Assembly (NCBI GenBank): GCA_002368155.1
Contig: AP018180.1
Coordinates: forward strand, 5,815,430-5,879,429
Origin: Nostoc carneum NIES-2107
GTDB lineage: Bacteria > Cyanobacteriota > Cyanobacteriia > Cyanobacteriales > Nostocaceae
Direction of reading: 5' to 3'
Length of the DNA stretch: 64,000 nucleotides
How positions within the stretch are numbered: the first letter of the stretch is position 1; each line of letters opens with the position of its first letter. Below the pieces are notes generated by a model that made no database searches, was not told the origin of the DNA, and was given only the letters and a program-made list of their open reading frames with translations. Of this stretch, positions 1 to 10,918 are shown piece after piece. The position numbers and the translations under genes were made by a program.

Positions 1-1
1 G

Positions 2-415
2 TGTTGCTGATTCTAGAGTCGATGTGCTTTCTACAGCTCGGTTTGATGCTAAGTCACCAGGACGACGATAAACACCACGTACACGCTCTTCATAGTCGTA
101 ATCAACTCCTGAGCGTTCATTAAACTCAGGTAAATCATCTGCTTGCTGTCTGGTCATGCCAATAGCATAAACTCGATCAACGTTATAGTCGATGCGCGCA
201 CGTCCAATGGGTAACAATACTTTTTTACCAAAAATCCAGAAACCCAAATCCACGACTAAATAACGGAAATGTCCTTCATCGTCTACTAAAACATCGCTAA
301 CACTACCAATCTTGTCATCAGTGCCTTCTGCATAGACACCAAGTCCCTTAATATCATCACCTTGAAAAGTATCGCGGTAGTTGGGATCAAAATCTTCTAG
401 TTTGTAAAGAGCCAT
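2..415 (-). CDS. PRC-barrel domain protein, partial (C-terminus off the window)
   Basis: Reading the minus strand from the ATG at 415 gives an open frame to the window edge. It begins MALYKLEDFDPNY and contains IGSVSDVLVD and FRYLVVDLG, a PRC-barrel fold of about 100 residues. The gene at 973-1812 is a clear paralogue and carries a DUF2382 (YsnF-type) C-terminal half; the same is likely here but lies outside the window. Such proteins are usually called stress-response proteins in cyanobacteria; the biochemical role is unknown. The two genes lie in tandem on the same strand, suggesting local duplication. Confidence 0.75.
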   Translation of the reverse strand, partial: MALYKLEDFDPNYRDTFQGDDIKGLGVYAEGTDDKIGSVSDVLVDDEGHFRYLVVDLGFWIFGKKVLLPIGRARIDYNVDRVYAIGMTRQQADDLPEFNERSGVDYDYEERVRGVYRRPGDLASNRAVESTSTLESAT

Positions 416-972
416 TTTATGTTTACCTCAAATTATTCTCTTTCATCCGTTAATAACTAAAGTATAAATTTATATATTTTTTGCCATCTGACCAACGACT
501 GAAGTAATGCGATATTTTTTTATCTCAAGTAGTATATTTTTTGGTAATTTATATAATGCTTAATCCTAAATTAGCTCATATAAATTAAATATTTAAAATT
601 GCTCAATCAGTATTTCAAATTTATTAATTTTAATTACAATGTTTATTCTTAAAAAATTAGTTAATACATATTATTTCATCTCATCTAGGTAGCCCAGTAG
701 CATTCAAAATGCCTGTACTATAAGAGTTATACCAATTTGGTAAAATGTGACAAATTGTAGGGGTAAGGCAATGCCTTGCCCTCTAGAATATATTGATGTA
801 TCTCATCCTTTCATAAAAAAATAGATGGGTTAATAACACCCATCCATATTTTCTAGTGGAATAGTGAATTTTACGTCAGTTTGTTCTAATTAGAGAACTT
901 CATATACTGGATAGTATGCCGTTCTCTTCTAAAAATAAAACTGGATTTGATATCTTTAAATCTTGAATGTGA
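416..972. other. AT-rich intergenic region between the two PRC-barrel genes
   Basis: No credible gene. It holds a partial copy of a dispersed palindromic element (729-803, listed separately). The remainder is AT-rich and probably includes the promoter of the partial gene starting at 415. Confidence 0.6.
729..803. repeat. Partial copy of ATACCAATT-ended dispersed element
   Basis: It begins ATACCAATTT and contains the palindromic core GGCAATGCC within a longer hairpin, then TCTAGAATATATTGATG. The same 75 bases recur nearly unchanged at 30601-30675, where the element is complete with both ATACCAATT ends. Here the right inverted repeat is missing, so this is a truncated copy. Confidence 0.75.
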
Positions 973-1812
973 CTAAATTAAGTTATCTCTACCAGGAGCA
1001 GTTTCATTCACATTCAAATTACCAGAAGTATCAATATCTAACTCTTCACGGCGAATTGTTTCTTCTGCTTCAACGGTGTCGCTATCAACCACTTTTCTCA
1101 CTCGAACTTCTTCACGCACAAAGGTTTCTTTCCGAATCTCAGGGGTTTCTTCGTAAACTTCTATGCGTGCTACTTCTCCTTCTTGGAAGTGGGATTCTCT
1201 AGCATCTACCACAGCATCTTCCACTGTAGGAGTAACTCTTTCAATTACAACGCGCTCTTTTTGAATAGGTACGGAAACTTGTGCAGTTTCAGTTTCAATG
1301 CGCTTACCAACTGTAACTTCTCCAGCCTTAACCCGATTTTTGTTAGCAATCAATCTTTCTTCATAAAGTTTGAAAGTTTGATGATCTCGCTCATTTAAAT
1401 CGTATAAATCAGGTTCTTGGTAATTATAGCTATCCCGGTCGTAAGTGAATTGGCTATTTGGCGAACGATAAGTACTGCGGACATTCTCTTCATAGTCGGG
1501 ATCGACGACTAAGTTATCTCTATATTCAGGTAATCTTGCTACCTGTTCTTTACTTAATCCATCAACATAAACACGTTTTTGATCGTAATTAATCCGAGAC
1601 AACCCTATTGGTAGTAATATTTTTTTATCAACCGCATCTAAACTTGTATTAATAACTAAATAGCGAAAACGTCCATCTTGGTCAACTAAAGCATCATCAA
1701 CCGAACCAATTCTAACTCCACTTTCAGTGTAGAGATCCAAAACTTTAACGTCTTCACCACCAAATATTTCTTTGTAGTCGGGTTCAAAATCTTCAAGTCT
1801 GTAGAGAGGCAT
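973..1812 (-). CDS. PRC-barrel and DUF2382 (YsnF-like) stress protein
   Basis: 279 residues. Residues 1-100 form a PRC-barrel domain (MPLYRLEDFEPDY, IGSVDDALVD, GRFRYLVIN). A linker rich in Y, N and D follows. Residues about 145-265 are a charged DUF2382-type region with repeated E-R/K-V motifs (EKRVVIERVTP-like, FVREEVRVRKVV). There is no signal peptide or membrane segment, so it is probably cytoplasmic. Members of this family are commonly linked to osmotic or general stress, but no activity is established. It is a paralogue of the gene just upstream at the window edge. Confidence 0.85.
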   Translation of the reverse strand: MPLYRLEDFEPDYKEIFGGEDVKVLDLYTESGVRIGSVDDALVDQDGRFRYLVINTSLDAVDKKILLPIGLSRINYDQKRVYVDGLSKEQVARLPEYRDNLVVDPDYEENVRSTYRSPNSQFTYDRDSYNYQEPDLYDLNERDHQTFKLYEERLIANKNRVKAGEVTVGKRIETETAQVSVPIQKERVVIERVTPTVEDAVVDARESHFQEGEVARIEVYEETPEIRKETFVREEVRVRKVVDSDTVEAEETIRREELDIDTSGNLNVNETAPGRDNLI

Positions 1813-2299
1813 AGGTTATTCCAATGTGGCTGAAAATATATATGCATTAGCCTAAAAATTATGGAATAATTTTTCCTCCTGCTGGCGACTGAATTCTAGA
1901 AAAAGCTTCATGCTTAATAGGTGAAAAAATCAGAAGTATCAACTAATTTAATTACCAATTGGCATATAACTTAAGATATAGGAGTCTCGTATAATTGCTG
2001 AAATTACTTGCATGGCTAGAGAATAGGGAAAAATTTTCTGAAAAATTAACTAAAAGCCTTATATAAAATAAGCTTATTAGGTGAACGATATATTTGTAAT
2101 CTAGAACACAAATTATCCCAAGGTGAATTATTAAGGTTTCCTTGGATATTGGCTGCTTATGTTAAGCGCGATCGCAATCTTAAATTATCACTGCCTACTT
2201 TCAAGCCACTGCCCCTTACTTTACGTTTAGTTAACAGAAATATAGCAAACTTATGTTGATTTATTTCTACTGAGTGATTTAATTGGCAGTTAGTTTAGA
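1813..2299. other. Intergenic region, nothing recognised
   Basis: AT-rich sequence between divergently transcribed genes, with one near-HIP1 site around 2168. It presumably carries the promoters for both neighbours. I see no RNA gene, repeat or convincing small ORF. Confidence 0.5.
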
Positions 2300-2677
2300 G
2301 TGAAATTAAAACCTCGCTCATCAACATGGAAAAGTTTTATGTGGAAAACTCTGTTCTTCACACTGATACTATTGATTGCTTCAGTGTTACTAATTGCTGA
2401 AACAACCTTTGCAAATCCTTGGATTGAAGGAAACACATGGCTTGCTGAAACGGCTTTAAACGCTTCTAAACCTGAGGTAACACCATCACCAGAATTACCA
2501 AAGGCTAATGAAGAAGTGGCAAAAAATCAACAACCCCAAGAAAGCGAAACAGAAAATCAGAATACAGCCTTAGAAACACAATCAGCTATCAAGACCGTTC
2601 GTCCCCAAGCTGCTAATCCTTACGATATAGATGCTATCGAAAAATATAATGAGGAAAATTACGGCGCTGGTAACTAG
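2300..2677 (+). CDS. Hypothetical secreted or membrane-anchored protein
   Basis: 125 residues with a basic N-terminus, a hydrophobic stretch at about residues 15-35 (TLFFTLILLIASVLLIAE) and then a low-complexity region rich in P, E, Q and N. The pattern fits a signal peptide or single membrane anchor with a disordered extracytoplasmic tail. The listed start is GTG with only a weak ribosome site; an ATG about 13 codons in would keep the hydrophobic segment. I do not recognise the family. A run of TTCAAAA heptamers follows the stop. Confidence 0.5.
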   Translation: MKLKPRSSTWKSFMWKTLFFTLILLIASVLLIAETTFANPWIEGNTWLAETALNASKPEVTPSPELPKANEEVAKNQQPQESETENQNTALETQSAIKTVRPQAANPYDIDAIEKYNEENYGAGN

Positions 2678-2691
2678 TACCGCAAGGCGGA

Positions 2692-2722
2692 ATTCAAAAT
2701 TCAAAATTCAAAATTCAAAATT
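2692..2722. repeat. TTCAAAA heptamer tandem repeat
   Basis: About four copies of the heptamer TTCAAAA in tandem. Short tandemly repeated heptamers of this kind are typical of Nostocales intergenic DNA. No function can be inferred. Confidence 0.8.
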
Positions 2723-2958
2723 AAGACAGAGTAAGCGTTTTGTCGATTTTGTAGACGCAAAGCGGCTTCCCGTAGGGTATGGTCTATTTCTCTTACAAAG
2801 TTTGGCGGGACGGAAACCGACACCGCCAACTTTGCGCTATTTACGCCGTGCTGTACTAGCAGTTTATCAAGCCAAAATTTCTGGATTTGGGTGGGGAAAA
2901 GGTGAAGCAGTTAAAAATCTTTTCCCTTTACCCCAGCTTATTTAGCGAATTAATCAGA

Positions 2959-4539
2959 CTAAAGCGTCGTAATTTGTGAAATTGGTAGTGCAGGTGCTGT
3001 TTTCACTGGGTCGGGGCCACCTTGACCAATTTCAAACTGAGTCATCATGGCATGGTCTTCGTGAACAAGATTATGACAATGCATCATAAATTTACCTTTG
3101 ATGTCTCTGTTATCCCGACTGCGAAATTGAGCAATTACTCTTACAGTCTCGAATTCACCCACTAAGAAAACATCTTTCCAGCCTCTCTCGTAAGGACGAG
3201 GTGGTAAGCCGTTGCGGTCGAGTAGCTGCAAGTCCACCAGATGTATATGCACAGGATGTATCCAGCCACTTCCAGGGTTGACCAATTCCCAAATCTCTAC
3301 ATCCCCTGGTTGTGGATTAGCATCTACTCGCTTAGAGTCCCAAGTCAGGTTATTTATCTTCCACTGTCCATTGTTGCGTTCAAAGCGGAAGTTGCGAGTT
3401 CTGGCAATTGGCTTATCTGTGAGTGAATCTACAGGGCGTAATTGATTGGGAATGATACTATCATCCGGTTCTTGGCGCACAACATCAAAACGCATAATTG
3501 TATGTGTGCGGACATCATTATCGACTGTACCAGAGGCAACATTCCGTAAGTAAACTTGGGAACCGATGGGATATTTGGAAAAATCAATGACGACATCATA
3601 GCGTTCTGCCATGCCAATTTGTAGACCTTGCAATGGCGCAACCAACTCTACAGGTGATGCTAGTAAACCGCCATCACTACCAATCACAATTAATCTTTCA
3701 CCACTGGTTTGGGCTTCTGGTTTTTGGCTCAATACCAATCGGTAATTTCGAGAGGCTGAAGCGTTTAAAATTCGGAAGCGGTACTTACGATTAGCCACTT
3801 GCATTTGCGGCCAAGGTACTCCGTTAACCAGAATCACATCTCCATATAGGCTTCTTTGATTGTTGTCATTAAAGATTAAACTGCCATCGCTAGCTAATCG
3901 TTTATCTTGAATAATTAGCGGCACATCATACTCACCTTTAGGTAAAGGCAAATTCAATTCATAGTCATCTTCCACAATGTACATTCCGGCTAAACCCATA
4001 TACACATTGCGGGAGGTTAAATCAAGAGTGTGGTCGTGATACCAAAGACTAGCAGCGCGATCGTTAGGATAAATATAATCTTTGAAATATTGTGGGGGAA
4101 TATAATCAATAGCATAGCCATCATATTGCGGCAGAGATGCCATGCCATGTAAATGGATGACATGATTGATTGGCCGTCCTTGAGCATCTTTATCTAACTG
4201 ATTAATAAACCTAACTTTCGAGAATCTTCCCCCTTCGCTACGCTTACCGCCTATTTGTCTAATTGTTGGGCCGGGACTAATGCCGTTATAGCCCCAAATC
4301 TCTGTTTTTAAACCTGGTAAAATCTCAATTGCAGATTTCTGAATAGTAATTTCATAATAATCTGTGGTGTCATCACTACGTTTTGGTTTGAGTACAGGCG
4401 GTACTCTAAAAGGCTGCTTAAACCGAGGGATTTGCGGACTCAATTGTGCAGCAGCAATACTGGGAAATCCCAAAGGTGATAGTAGCACACCACCGCCCGC
4501 TAAACTGAGTTTAATCGCTTCTCGTCTGGTAATCTTCAT
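2959..4539 (-). CDS. Multicopper oxidase (CotA/FtsP/bilirubin-oxidase-like), Tat-exported
   Basis: 526 residues. The N-terminus has a twin-arginine signal (TRREAIKLSLAGGG, then a hydrophobic core and AAA). Copper-ligand motifs are HLHG near residue 128, WYHDHT near 165, HPVHIHL near 426 and MMHCHNLVHEDHAMM near 485. The last contains the Cys-His pathway and the Met of a type 1 site. This is a complete three-cupredoxin oxidase predicted to act in the periplasm, oxidising a phenolic or metal substrate with O2. The natural substrate cannot be told. It is monocistronic, with about 800 bp of non-coding DNA behind its start. Confidence 0.9.
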   Translation of the reverse strand: MKITRREAIKLSLAGGGVLLSPLGFPSIAAAQLSPQIPRFKQPFRVPPVLKPKRSDDTTDYYEITIQKSAIEILPGLKTEIWGYNGISPGPTIRQIGGKRSEGGRFSKVRFINQLDKDAQGRPINHVIHLHGMASLPQYDGYAIDYIPPQYFKDYIYPNDRAASLWYHDHTLDLTSRNVYMGLAGMYIVEDDYELNLPLPKGEYDVPLIIQDKRLASDGSLIFNDNNQRSLYGDVILVNGVPWPQMQVANRKYRFRILNASASRNYRLVLSQKPEAQTSGERLIVIGSDGGLLASPVELVAPLQGLQIGMAERYDVVIDFSKYPIGSQVYLRNVASGTVDNDVRTHTIMRFDVVRQEPDDSIIPNQLRPVDSLTDKPIARTRNFRFERNNGQWKINNLTWDSKRVDANPQPGDVEIWELVNPGSGWIHPVHIHLVDLQLLDRNGLPPRPYERGWKDVFLVGEFETVRVIAQFRSRDNRDIKGKFMMHCHNLVHEDHAMMTQFEIGQGGPDPVKTAPALPISQITTL

Positions 4540-5364
4540 AATTTGTCTTGCCTATAAATGACCCAGCGATTCCACTATTTCTTGACGAATAGTTGGTTGA
4601 AAAATAAGCAATTAGGAAGACTCAGGAAATTGATTTTATCTGACAGCAGAACTAGCACCGCAAAATTAATGTACAGTCGGCTCTCAATCAGTGCATATAT
4701 AGGGTTAAGCACAGATAGGCTATACACTACTTAACATTGTCTTCCGTTTGCATCCAGGAGTACGCCAATAATAGATATATTTCTATCTACTGAATATAAA
4801 GAAAAATCTAGGACGTTTGGTAGTAATTGATTGAGATAGATATAAAAATTTAAACCTTAGTACTTGTTCATTCAGAAATATAGAATGTTTTAAGTACATC
4901 AGTCACCACAATTAATAATAATGTAACTCTTGTGGTGCAGGCATCTTGCCTGCCATAGATGTATCGAAATCAGATGAAATTCCCTGAAGTACATTAGCAG
5001 AAATAAAGATATATGACGCAGCGTAGTATTAAGAATTATATGATGTCCGGCAAATTACCCTTAATATGTCATTGCGAGCAGAACGAAGTGGAGCGAAGCA
5101 ATCACAAAGACTCTGCGATTGCTTCTCTGCGAGACGCTACGCGAACACTTCGTACCCTACGGGAAGGCTTCGCCTACGCAATGACGGGCATTTAAACGGA
5201 CATGATATTATTGAGCGCTCTTGGCTTCACTCATAAAACTATGGTTCCCAAGCTCTAGGTTGAGAACCATAACTTACACTTAAGAGAACACTAATATAGC
5301 TGAAATCTAAGAATTCGACAAATCCCTGCCTGCGATCGCAATTTTGCTTCCAAGACAACTTGAG
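4540..5364. other. Intergenic region with a palindromic repeat
   Basis: No convincing gene. It holds the repeat at 5068-5185; a 60-codon frame over that repeat is a by-product of it. AT-rich on either side; the stretch next to 4540 should contain the promoter of the multicopper oxidase. Confidence 0.5.
5068..5185. repeat. GTCATTGCG...CGCAATGAC palindromic dispersed repeat
   Basis: A 118-bp element bounded by the perfect inverted repeat GTCATTGCG / CGCAATGAC. Its core (GAGACGCTACGCGAAC..., TACCCTACGGGAAGGCTTCGCC) is a sequence type scattered through many cyanobacterial genomes. Similar CCCGTAGGG cores occur near 2770 and 34730. It is probably a non-autonomous element, not a gene. Confidence 0.7.
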
Positions 5365-5589
5365 CTATAGCTTCGATAAAGAAGCCTCAACTAATTTTTT
5401 AAATTTTAGGTATGCTTCTGGTGCTGTCAAACCGATTGAATCTTCTTCACCTGGGATATAAAATACTGGGCTATCAGCATAGTGACGAACAACAAAAGAA
5501 GGAATCAGTTTCAAATTAACTGCCTTTCTTCCCCATGATTCTGCTTGTTCTGCTAAGGTAGCTTCATCGTGAAATGTGTAGTGGTTCAT
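5365..5589 (-). CDS. Conserved-looking hypothetical protein, 74 residues
   Basis: A short, well-composed protein (MNHYTFHDEATLAEQAESWG start, FVVRHYADSPVFYIPGEEDS in the middle). It has no signal peptide or membrane segment. I do not recognise the family. Its composition is like a globular soluble protein and it has no overlapping competitor, so it is probably real. Confidence 0.5.
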   Translation of the reverse strand: MNHYTFHDEATLAEQAESWGRKAVNLKLIPSFVVRHYADSPVFYIPGEEDSIGLTAPEAYLKFKKLVEASLSKL

Positions 5590-6140
5590 AACAATAATAG
5601 GGGCTTGAGTTTCTTTATGAGAAATTACGTAGCACTGTGCGCTTTTAGGTTTTCCTGTAAGGCAGGGATTTATTAATTAGTAATTGATTGACCTCAACTC
5701 GCAACAATTGGATAGGCAACTCTTCATCAGCGTTATCTTCAGACTTGTCTAGCACCACTACCATCGTCTGAGTTTCGAGAGAGTGAGAAAAAGAAGTCTT
5801 GCATCAGAGTTGGGCATTGGTTTGATGACAAGTTGGCACGATCTAGAATGATGAATATCAGGAGTTACAAGATTTTTTAACTTCTGATTATCATCTTACT
5901 GATTTGTTATAAAGACAAAATTTGAGGAACTTGTGAGGAATACCTATTAGCTCAACAAATTTCAGACCTCAAGCTAATCACCACAGAAAACTCTATGGTT
6001 GTAACCTATGCTGGGCAAGGTTATCTATCGATTCTTGTAGAGCGGGTATTTAAACTGCGACGACTGTAATAAGCAATGAAAAAAATTCCCGTTGTTAACT
6101 CAGCAACAACGGGAATCGATAGAATTTTATATAAATTGAA
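5590..6140. other. Intergenic region with a possible gene remnant
   Basis: Between about 5929 and 6069 the plus strand has a stop-free frame without a clear start (EEYLLAQQISDLKLITTENS followed by MVVTYAGQGYLSILVERVF and a TAA). Composition resembles real protein, so this may be the 3' remnant of a lost gene. Nothing else is recognised except the terminator at 6085-6116. Confidence 0.3.
6085..6116 (-). terminator. Rho-independent terminator of the 6141-7457 gene
   Basis: A perfect 12-bp stem (ATTCCCGTTGTT / AACAACGGGAAT) with an 8-nt loop. Read on the minus strand it is followed by a run of T. It lies about 25 bp past the stop codon of the upstream minus-strand gene. Confidence 0.85.
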
Positions 6141-7457
6141 CTATCGATAAGCGACTTGTGGACCTGCCCAAACTTCTGTTAGCTTTTGACCGAAAGTAAT
6201 AGGCTGATCTGTATCTGTATTTGTAGTTACAGTTTTACCATCACTTGCTACTTTCACTAAAGGCCAGTCTTCTTCGCCTAGTTCGCCAGCTCTAAATAGC
6301 ACGTGATCTGGTTGGCTCTTACTCCAGCCTAATAACACTGCAATCTTTTCATGTTCATCTTCTGCTTGCGCCGGAGACACAGTGTTAGCAAGATTATTTT
6401 GTCGATCCCAAATCACTGCACGATCTGTAGAATCTGCTGTATTGAATATACCTTCAAAACGACGAGCTAAGAAGCGATCGCCTTTTTCTGACCAGCTCAC
6501 AGGAACTAATACACCAATTGTGCCATTTGGCTGTATTGCTTCTGGAGATTGGGCTTTTGTTGCTAATAGCGGATCGTTAAGTACAGAAGTTGAAGCAATC
6601 ACCCGTAGCTTCTTGGTTTGGACATCTTCAACAAACAAAACGCTAGTAACGCGGCTATTGTACATTTGGGGTTGTACTTCTAGGCGCACTCTACTATAAA
6701 CCACATACTTACCATCCGGAGAAACTACAGGTACACTGCGGTAGTAACGGACTCCGGAACGACCTTGAGAACTAAAAGCTTCTTGAGTAGCTGTGATCCA
6801 TTTCCAAGGAATTGGATGGGGACTACCTATAGGATCTGCTTGTGCTGCTTGCTCTGGCCCTGGTTGTTCAGAAACAGGAACTTCCGTTGCAAAGTTTGGC
6901 TGTGCGTCTCTAGGAAGCGGTTGAGTTGCTGTCAAAGCTTGAGCAATCTTTAACTCTTGTATCTGAGAATTACCTGCTGTCAAAGATTGGATTTTCGAGT
7001 CTTTTAATTTTTTCAATAAATTTAATTGACTAGAATTCAGCTTTGTGGATGGCGCGAGTTCCACTTTTGATAAGGGATCGCTCACAGGTACATTGCTGCT
7101 AGGTACAGAGTGAGAATTTGCTGCTACTGCCGAAGGGTCAATTGCTTCTGATGGTAATAATTGTGGTTCCCCAACAGTAGCCATTGCTTGTGGCTGAGAG
7201 TCAGATTCTCCTGTTGAGGAGTCCATTGCAGCTGCTTTTAATAATTCAGTTACATTAGGTTCATTAGCCGTAGCTATTTCTACTGGTGCTGAACTCGGTT
7301 TTTCTATATCAGGAGTGCTATTTGCTACTTCTGATTGTTTAGCTGAGGTAGAGTGACCTGATGCTGCCACGAGAGGTGCAATCAGTATCGCAACGACAGC
7401 ATATTTAACAAATGGTTGCACGCGGAACCATCCTGACAGCAAAAGAGGTTTAAGCAT
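6141..7457 (-). CDS. Cyanobacterial protein with N-terminal anchor and beta-propeller-like C-terminus
   Basis: 438 residues. A hydrophobic segment near residues 18-33 (YAVVAILIAPLVAASG) suggests a signal or anchor. Residues about 40-220 are a low-complexity region rich in S, P, A, E and Q. The C-terminal 220 residues look like a beta-propeller fragment, with VVSPDGKYVVYSR and SWSEKGDRFLARRF repeats of the TolB/WD40-like type. I do not know a function; it may bind a partner at the envelope. It ends in a strong intrinsic terminator. Confidence 0.7.
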   Translation of the reverse strand: MLKPLLLSGWFRVQPFVKYAVVAILIAPLVAASGHSTSAKQSEVANSTPDIEKPSSAPVEIATANEPNVTELLKAAAMDSSTGESDSQPQAMATVGEPQLLPSEAIDPSAVAANSHSVPSSNVPVSDPLSKVELAPSTKLNSSQLNLLKKLKDSKIQSLTAGNSQIQELKIAQALTATQPLPRDAQPNFATEVPVSEQPGPEQAAQADPIGSPHPIPWKWITATQEAFSSQGRSGVRYYRSVPVVSPDGKYVVYSRVRLEVQPQMYNSRVTSVLFVEDVQTKKLRVIASTSVLNDPLLATKAQSPEAIQPNGTIGVLVPVSWSEKGDRFLARRFEGIFNTADSTDRAVIWDRQNNLANTVSPAQAEDEHEKIAVLLGWSKSQPDHVLFRAGELGEEDWPLVKVASDGKTVTTNTDTDQPITFGQKLTEVWAGPQVAYR

Positions 7458-8428
7458 GTGTTGACTCTCTAGGGGGTGGCAGTTGCTGTGTGGGGAGCAA
7501 GCCTATGCAGCAATGAAGTAGGCTATGAATATAGGTATAACAAGAAACTAAATACTTTAACGAGATAATTTGTTCAAATTTATAACTGCTTAACAAAGTG
7601 TAAGTATCATATTTAACTCCTTGTTTTCCTAGTATACTGTTGTCTGCTATTACAGTAGTAATGCAGATTAACTAAGCAATATAAAGCACCAAATAAACTA
7701 TTCAGTATTCAGCATCTAATACCATAACCGTACCTAGGGGTATCGGCATATAGGTATTAAACGCAAATTCAGACAGATAACAACCACAGCCAAGATTTAA
7801 ATAATCGGGCTGTGAGGACTTTTTTTTGAGGATAGCTAACCGATAAGCTGCTTCCTTATATATAAACTGCGACAACAGCGCAGAGGCCGAATCTGAGGGA
7901 ATTTGAGGCGTTAGTTGAAAAGCTAGCAAAGCTGACGCGCAACATATTGACTACTCAAAAACCACTACTAGTATCTACTCAAGATCATAGTTTTGTCATC
8001 TGCTCTACATTAATTGTGAGAAGACAGTGACATTTTAGCGATGTAAATACACCTACAGCTAGCTTAAAGGAAACACAAAGAAACGAAACTGATCTTGTAG
8101 ATGCACAGTGGTGTGGCAGACCTGCAGCGAATTAACCTCCGCGATTGAGCATCCGAAGGCATTGTCGTCAGACATCGCCAAATAATTAGGCTCGTTACAG
8201 CAAAAGCTGTTACTACTAGCTTACTTGCTGTCTAACATAAACTTAATTATAAGTTTATCAAGGAACCTTGAATTTCACCAATACCAAAACACTTTAGCAC
8301 CAAAAAACTTATTTTGTTAAAAGATTATGGTGTAAAAAACAAATATTAAAAATCAAGTATCTACAGTCTAAATTCCATCAGCCTTTGACACTTGACTATT
8401 CACCCTTGACACTGAACTATTAACTCAG
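7458..8428. other. Long intergenic region, no supported gene
   Basis: About 970 bp. A minus-strand frame at 7702-7929 (75 codons) has a CGC-containing central part but no supporting context, so I do not call it. No RNA gene or repeat was recognised. The last 150 bases probably contain the fmt promoter. Confidence 0.45.
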
Positions 8429-9430
8429 ATGAAAATCGTATTTTTTGGTACTCCCCAATTTGCTGTTCCTACTTTAGAAAAATTGCTGCATCACCCAGAA
8501 ATTGAGGTTTTGGCAGTGGTTACCCAACCAGATAAACGCCGAGAAAGAGGGAATAAACTAACACCTTCACCAGTCAAAACTCTTGCTACTTCTTTGAATA
8601 TCCCAGTATGGCAACCACAACGTCTGAAAAAGCACACCGCAACCTTAACTAAACTTAAAGAATCAGGTGCAGATGCGTTTGTGGTTGTCGCTTACGGGCA
8701 AATATTATCCCAAGCAATCTTAGATATGCCTAAGTTGGGTTGTATTAATGTTCATGGCTCAATTTTGCCACAGTATCGGGGTGCGGCTCCCATTCAGTGG
8801 TGCTTGTATAATGGTGAGCTAGAAACGGGGATCACCACCATGCTAATGGATGCGGGTATGGATACAGGAGCCATGCTGCTTAAAGCCACTACACCTATTG
8901 AGTTACTGGATAATACATATAATTTAGCCGAGAGGCTGGCGACCATTGGTGCTGACTTATTAGTGGAAACCTTATTCAAACTCCAACAGCAGGAACTTAC
9001 CCCGATTCCTCAAGATGATAGTGCTGCGACTTATGCACCGTTAATTCAAAAACAAGATTATGGATTGGATTGGTCTAAGAGCGCTATGCAATTACATAAT
9101 CAAATTCGAGGCTTTTATCCTAACTGCACAGCTAGCTTCCGCAATCAAGTTGTGAAAATTACTGCTACCGTTCCCCTTGGTTGTGCCCATAGCTATCAGC
9201 TACCACCAGAATTAGCAAAAATACTTGATAAATTGCCTGATTTGTCAACTTTATCTGGTAGCCCGGGAGAAGTGGTAAGCATTACCAAGGGAATTGGCGC
9301 TATTGTCCAAACTGGCGAAGGTATGTTGTGGTTACGAGAGGTTCAGTTAGCTGGTAAACGTCCTCAATCGGGATGGGATTTTGTTAATGGTACCCGCTTA
9401 ACTGTGGGAGAAATGTTTGCAAATGGCTAA
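8429..9430 (+). CDS. fmt: Methionyl-tRNA formyltransferase
   Basis: 333 residues, the usual length. The N-terminus [20 protein letters not shown] and the signature [16 protein letters not shown] (near residue 112) mark the formyl-transfer domain with its catalytic His and neighbouring Asp/Asn positions. The C-terminal OB-fold domain starts near residue 210. The enzyme transfers the formyl group of 10-formyl-tetrahydrofolate to initiator Met-tRNA. It ends just before a convergent gene at 9439. Confidence 0.97.
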   Translation: MKIVFFGTPQFAVPTLEKLLHHPEIEVLAVVTQPDKRRERGNKLTPSPVKTLATSLNIPVWQPQRLKKHTATLTKLKESGADAFVVVAYGQILSQAILDMPKLGCINVHGSILPQYRGAAPIQWCLYNGELETGITTMLMDAGMDTGAMLLKATTPIELLDNTYNLAERLATIGADLLVETLFKLQQQELTPIPQDDSAATYAPLIQKQDYGLDWSKSAMQLHNQIRGFYPNCTASFRNQVVKITATVPLGCAHSYQLPPELAKILDKLPDLSTLSGSPGEVVSITKGIGAIVQTGEGMLWLREVQLAGKRPQSGWDFVNGTRLTVGEMFANG

Positions 9431-9438
9431 GGAAGAAA

Positions 9439-9813
9439 TTATGTAGTCGGAATTTCATCCTTGCTCTTTTCGTAAAAACGGCAAGAATCACAAGGGCCAC
9501 TGGGATTGACTGCACAACGTACAATTTCTGAATGGGCATTGAAGCTACAGGTAGCATCGCCGATTACCCATCGCCCCTTTACCAAACTTTTCTCAGATGG
9601 CCTTTGAGCAGACTGTACGTAAAGGGCTATATTATGCAAGCGGTAGCGCCCTGCTTTTAATTGATATTTGTGGCGGCGCTCTAAAACTGCGTAGGTTTTA
9701 CCGTCAAAATCGAGATAGTTTCCAGGTTGCGGTGTCCAATCAAGCTGCGTTCTACCGAGGTATTGACGCGGATGCGTCAATATTACCTCGGTTGGTAAAG
9801 AGTCTGGCTCCAT
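9439..9813 (-). CDS. DUF6464-type small cyanobacterial protein
   Basis: 124 residues. It contains YLDFDGKTYAVLERRHKYQ and a C-terminal cysteine group (ATCSFNAHSEIVRCAVNPSG, CDSCRFYE) that could bind a metal or form disulphides. I recognise it as the DUF6464-type protein common in cyanobacteria, from memory only. Function unknown. It converges on fmt with 8 bp between the stop codons. Confidence 0.7.
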   Translation of the reverse strand: MEPDSLPTEVILTHPRQYLGRTQLDWTPQPGNYLDFDGKTYAVLERRHKYQLKAGRYRLHNIALYVQSAQRPSEKSLVKGRWVIGDATCSFNAHSEIVRCAVNPSGPCDSCRFYEKSKDEIPTT

Positions 9814-10689
<876 letters not shown>

Positions 10690-10764
10690 GTTTTTGAGGA
10701 ATTCATTTTAATTTCTCATTTTGCTCGCAATCCATTGTCTTAATTAGCAAGCACCTTTAGCAAC

Positions 10765-10789
10765 GTAGGGTGGGAACTTGCCACCCTAC
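10765..10789. repeat. GTAGGGTGG...CCACCCTAC hairpin
   Basis: A perfect 9-bp inverted repeat with a 7-nt loop, without a T run. It resembles the dispersed GTAGGGTG-type repeats seen elsewhere in the window (around 47896). Confidence 0.6.
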
Positions 10790-10818
10790 AGTATCGTTCT
10801 TTAAAAATAGTGACTATC

Positions 10819-10844
10819 AAAAGGAGTAATATGCTCCTTTTTTC
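10819..10844 (+). terminator. Rho-independent terminator downstream of psaC
   Basis: Stem AAAAGGAG / CTCCTTTT with a 7-nt loop, followed by further T residues. It is about 130 bp after psaC and separates it from glmS. Confidence 0.8.
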
Positions 10845-10918
10845 TTTGCTAAAATGTCACATCTATGATACCAACTTAAACAGGTTGGAGTCATCCTCAA
10901 CAGGGAATGGTGAACTAA

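Noticed and set aside
2631-2945. 104-codon plus-strand ORF
   Set aside because: Overlaps the end of the 2300 gene and runs through heptamer and palindromic repeats; the translation has repeat-like composition.
5013-5195. 60-codon ORF over the GTCATTGCG repeat
   Set aside because: It lies almost wholly in a palindromic dispersed element and has no ribosome site.
7702-7929. 75-codon minus-strand ORF
   Set aside because: No recognisable motif, no start context and no neighbour relation; too weak to list as a gene.
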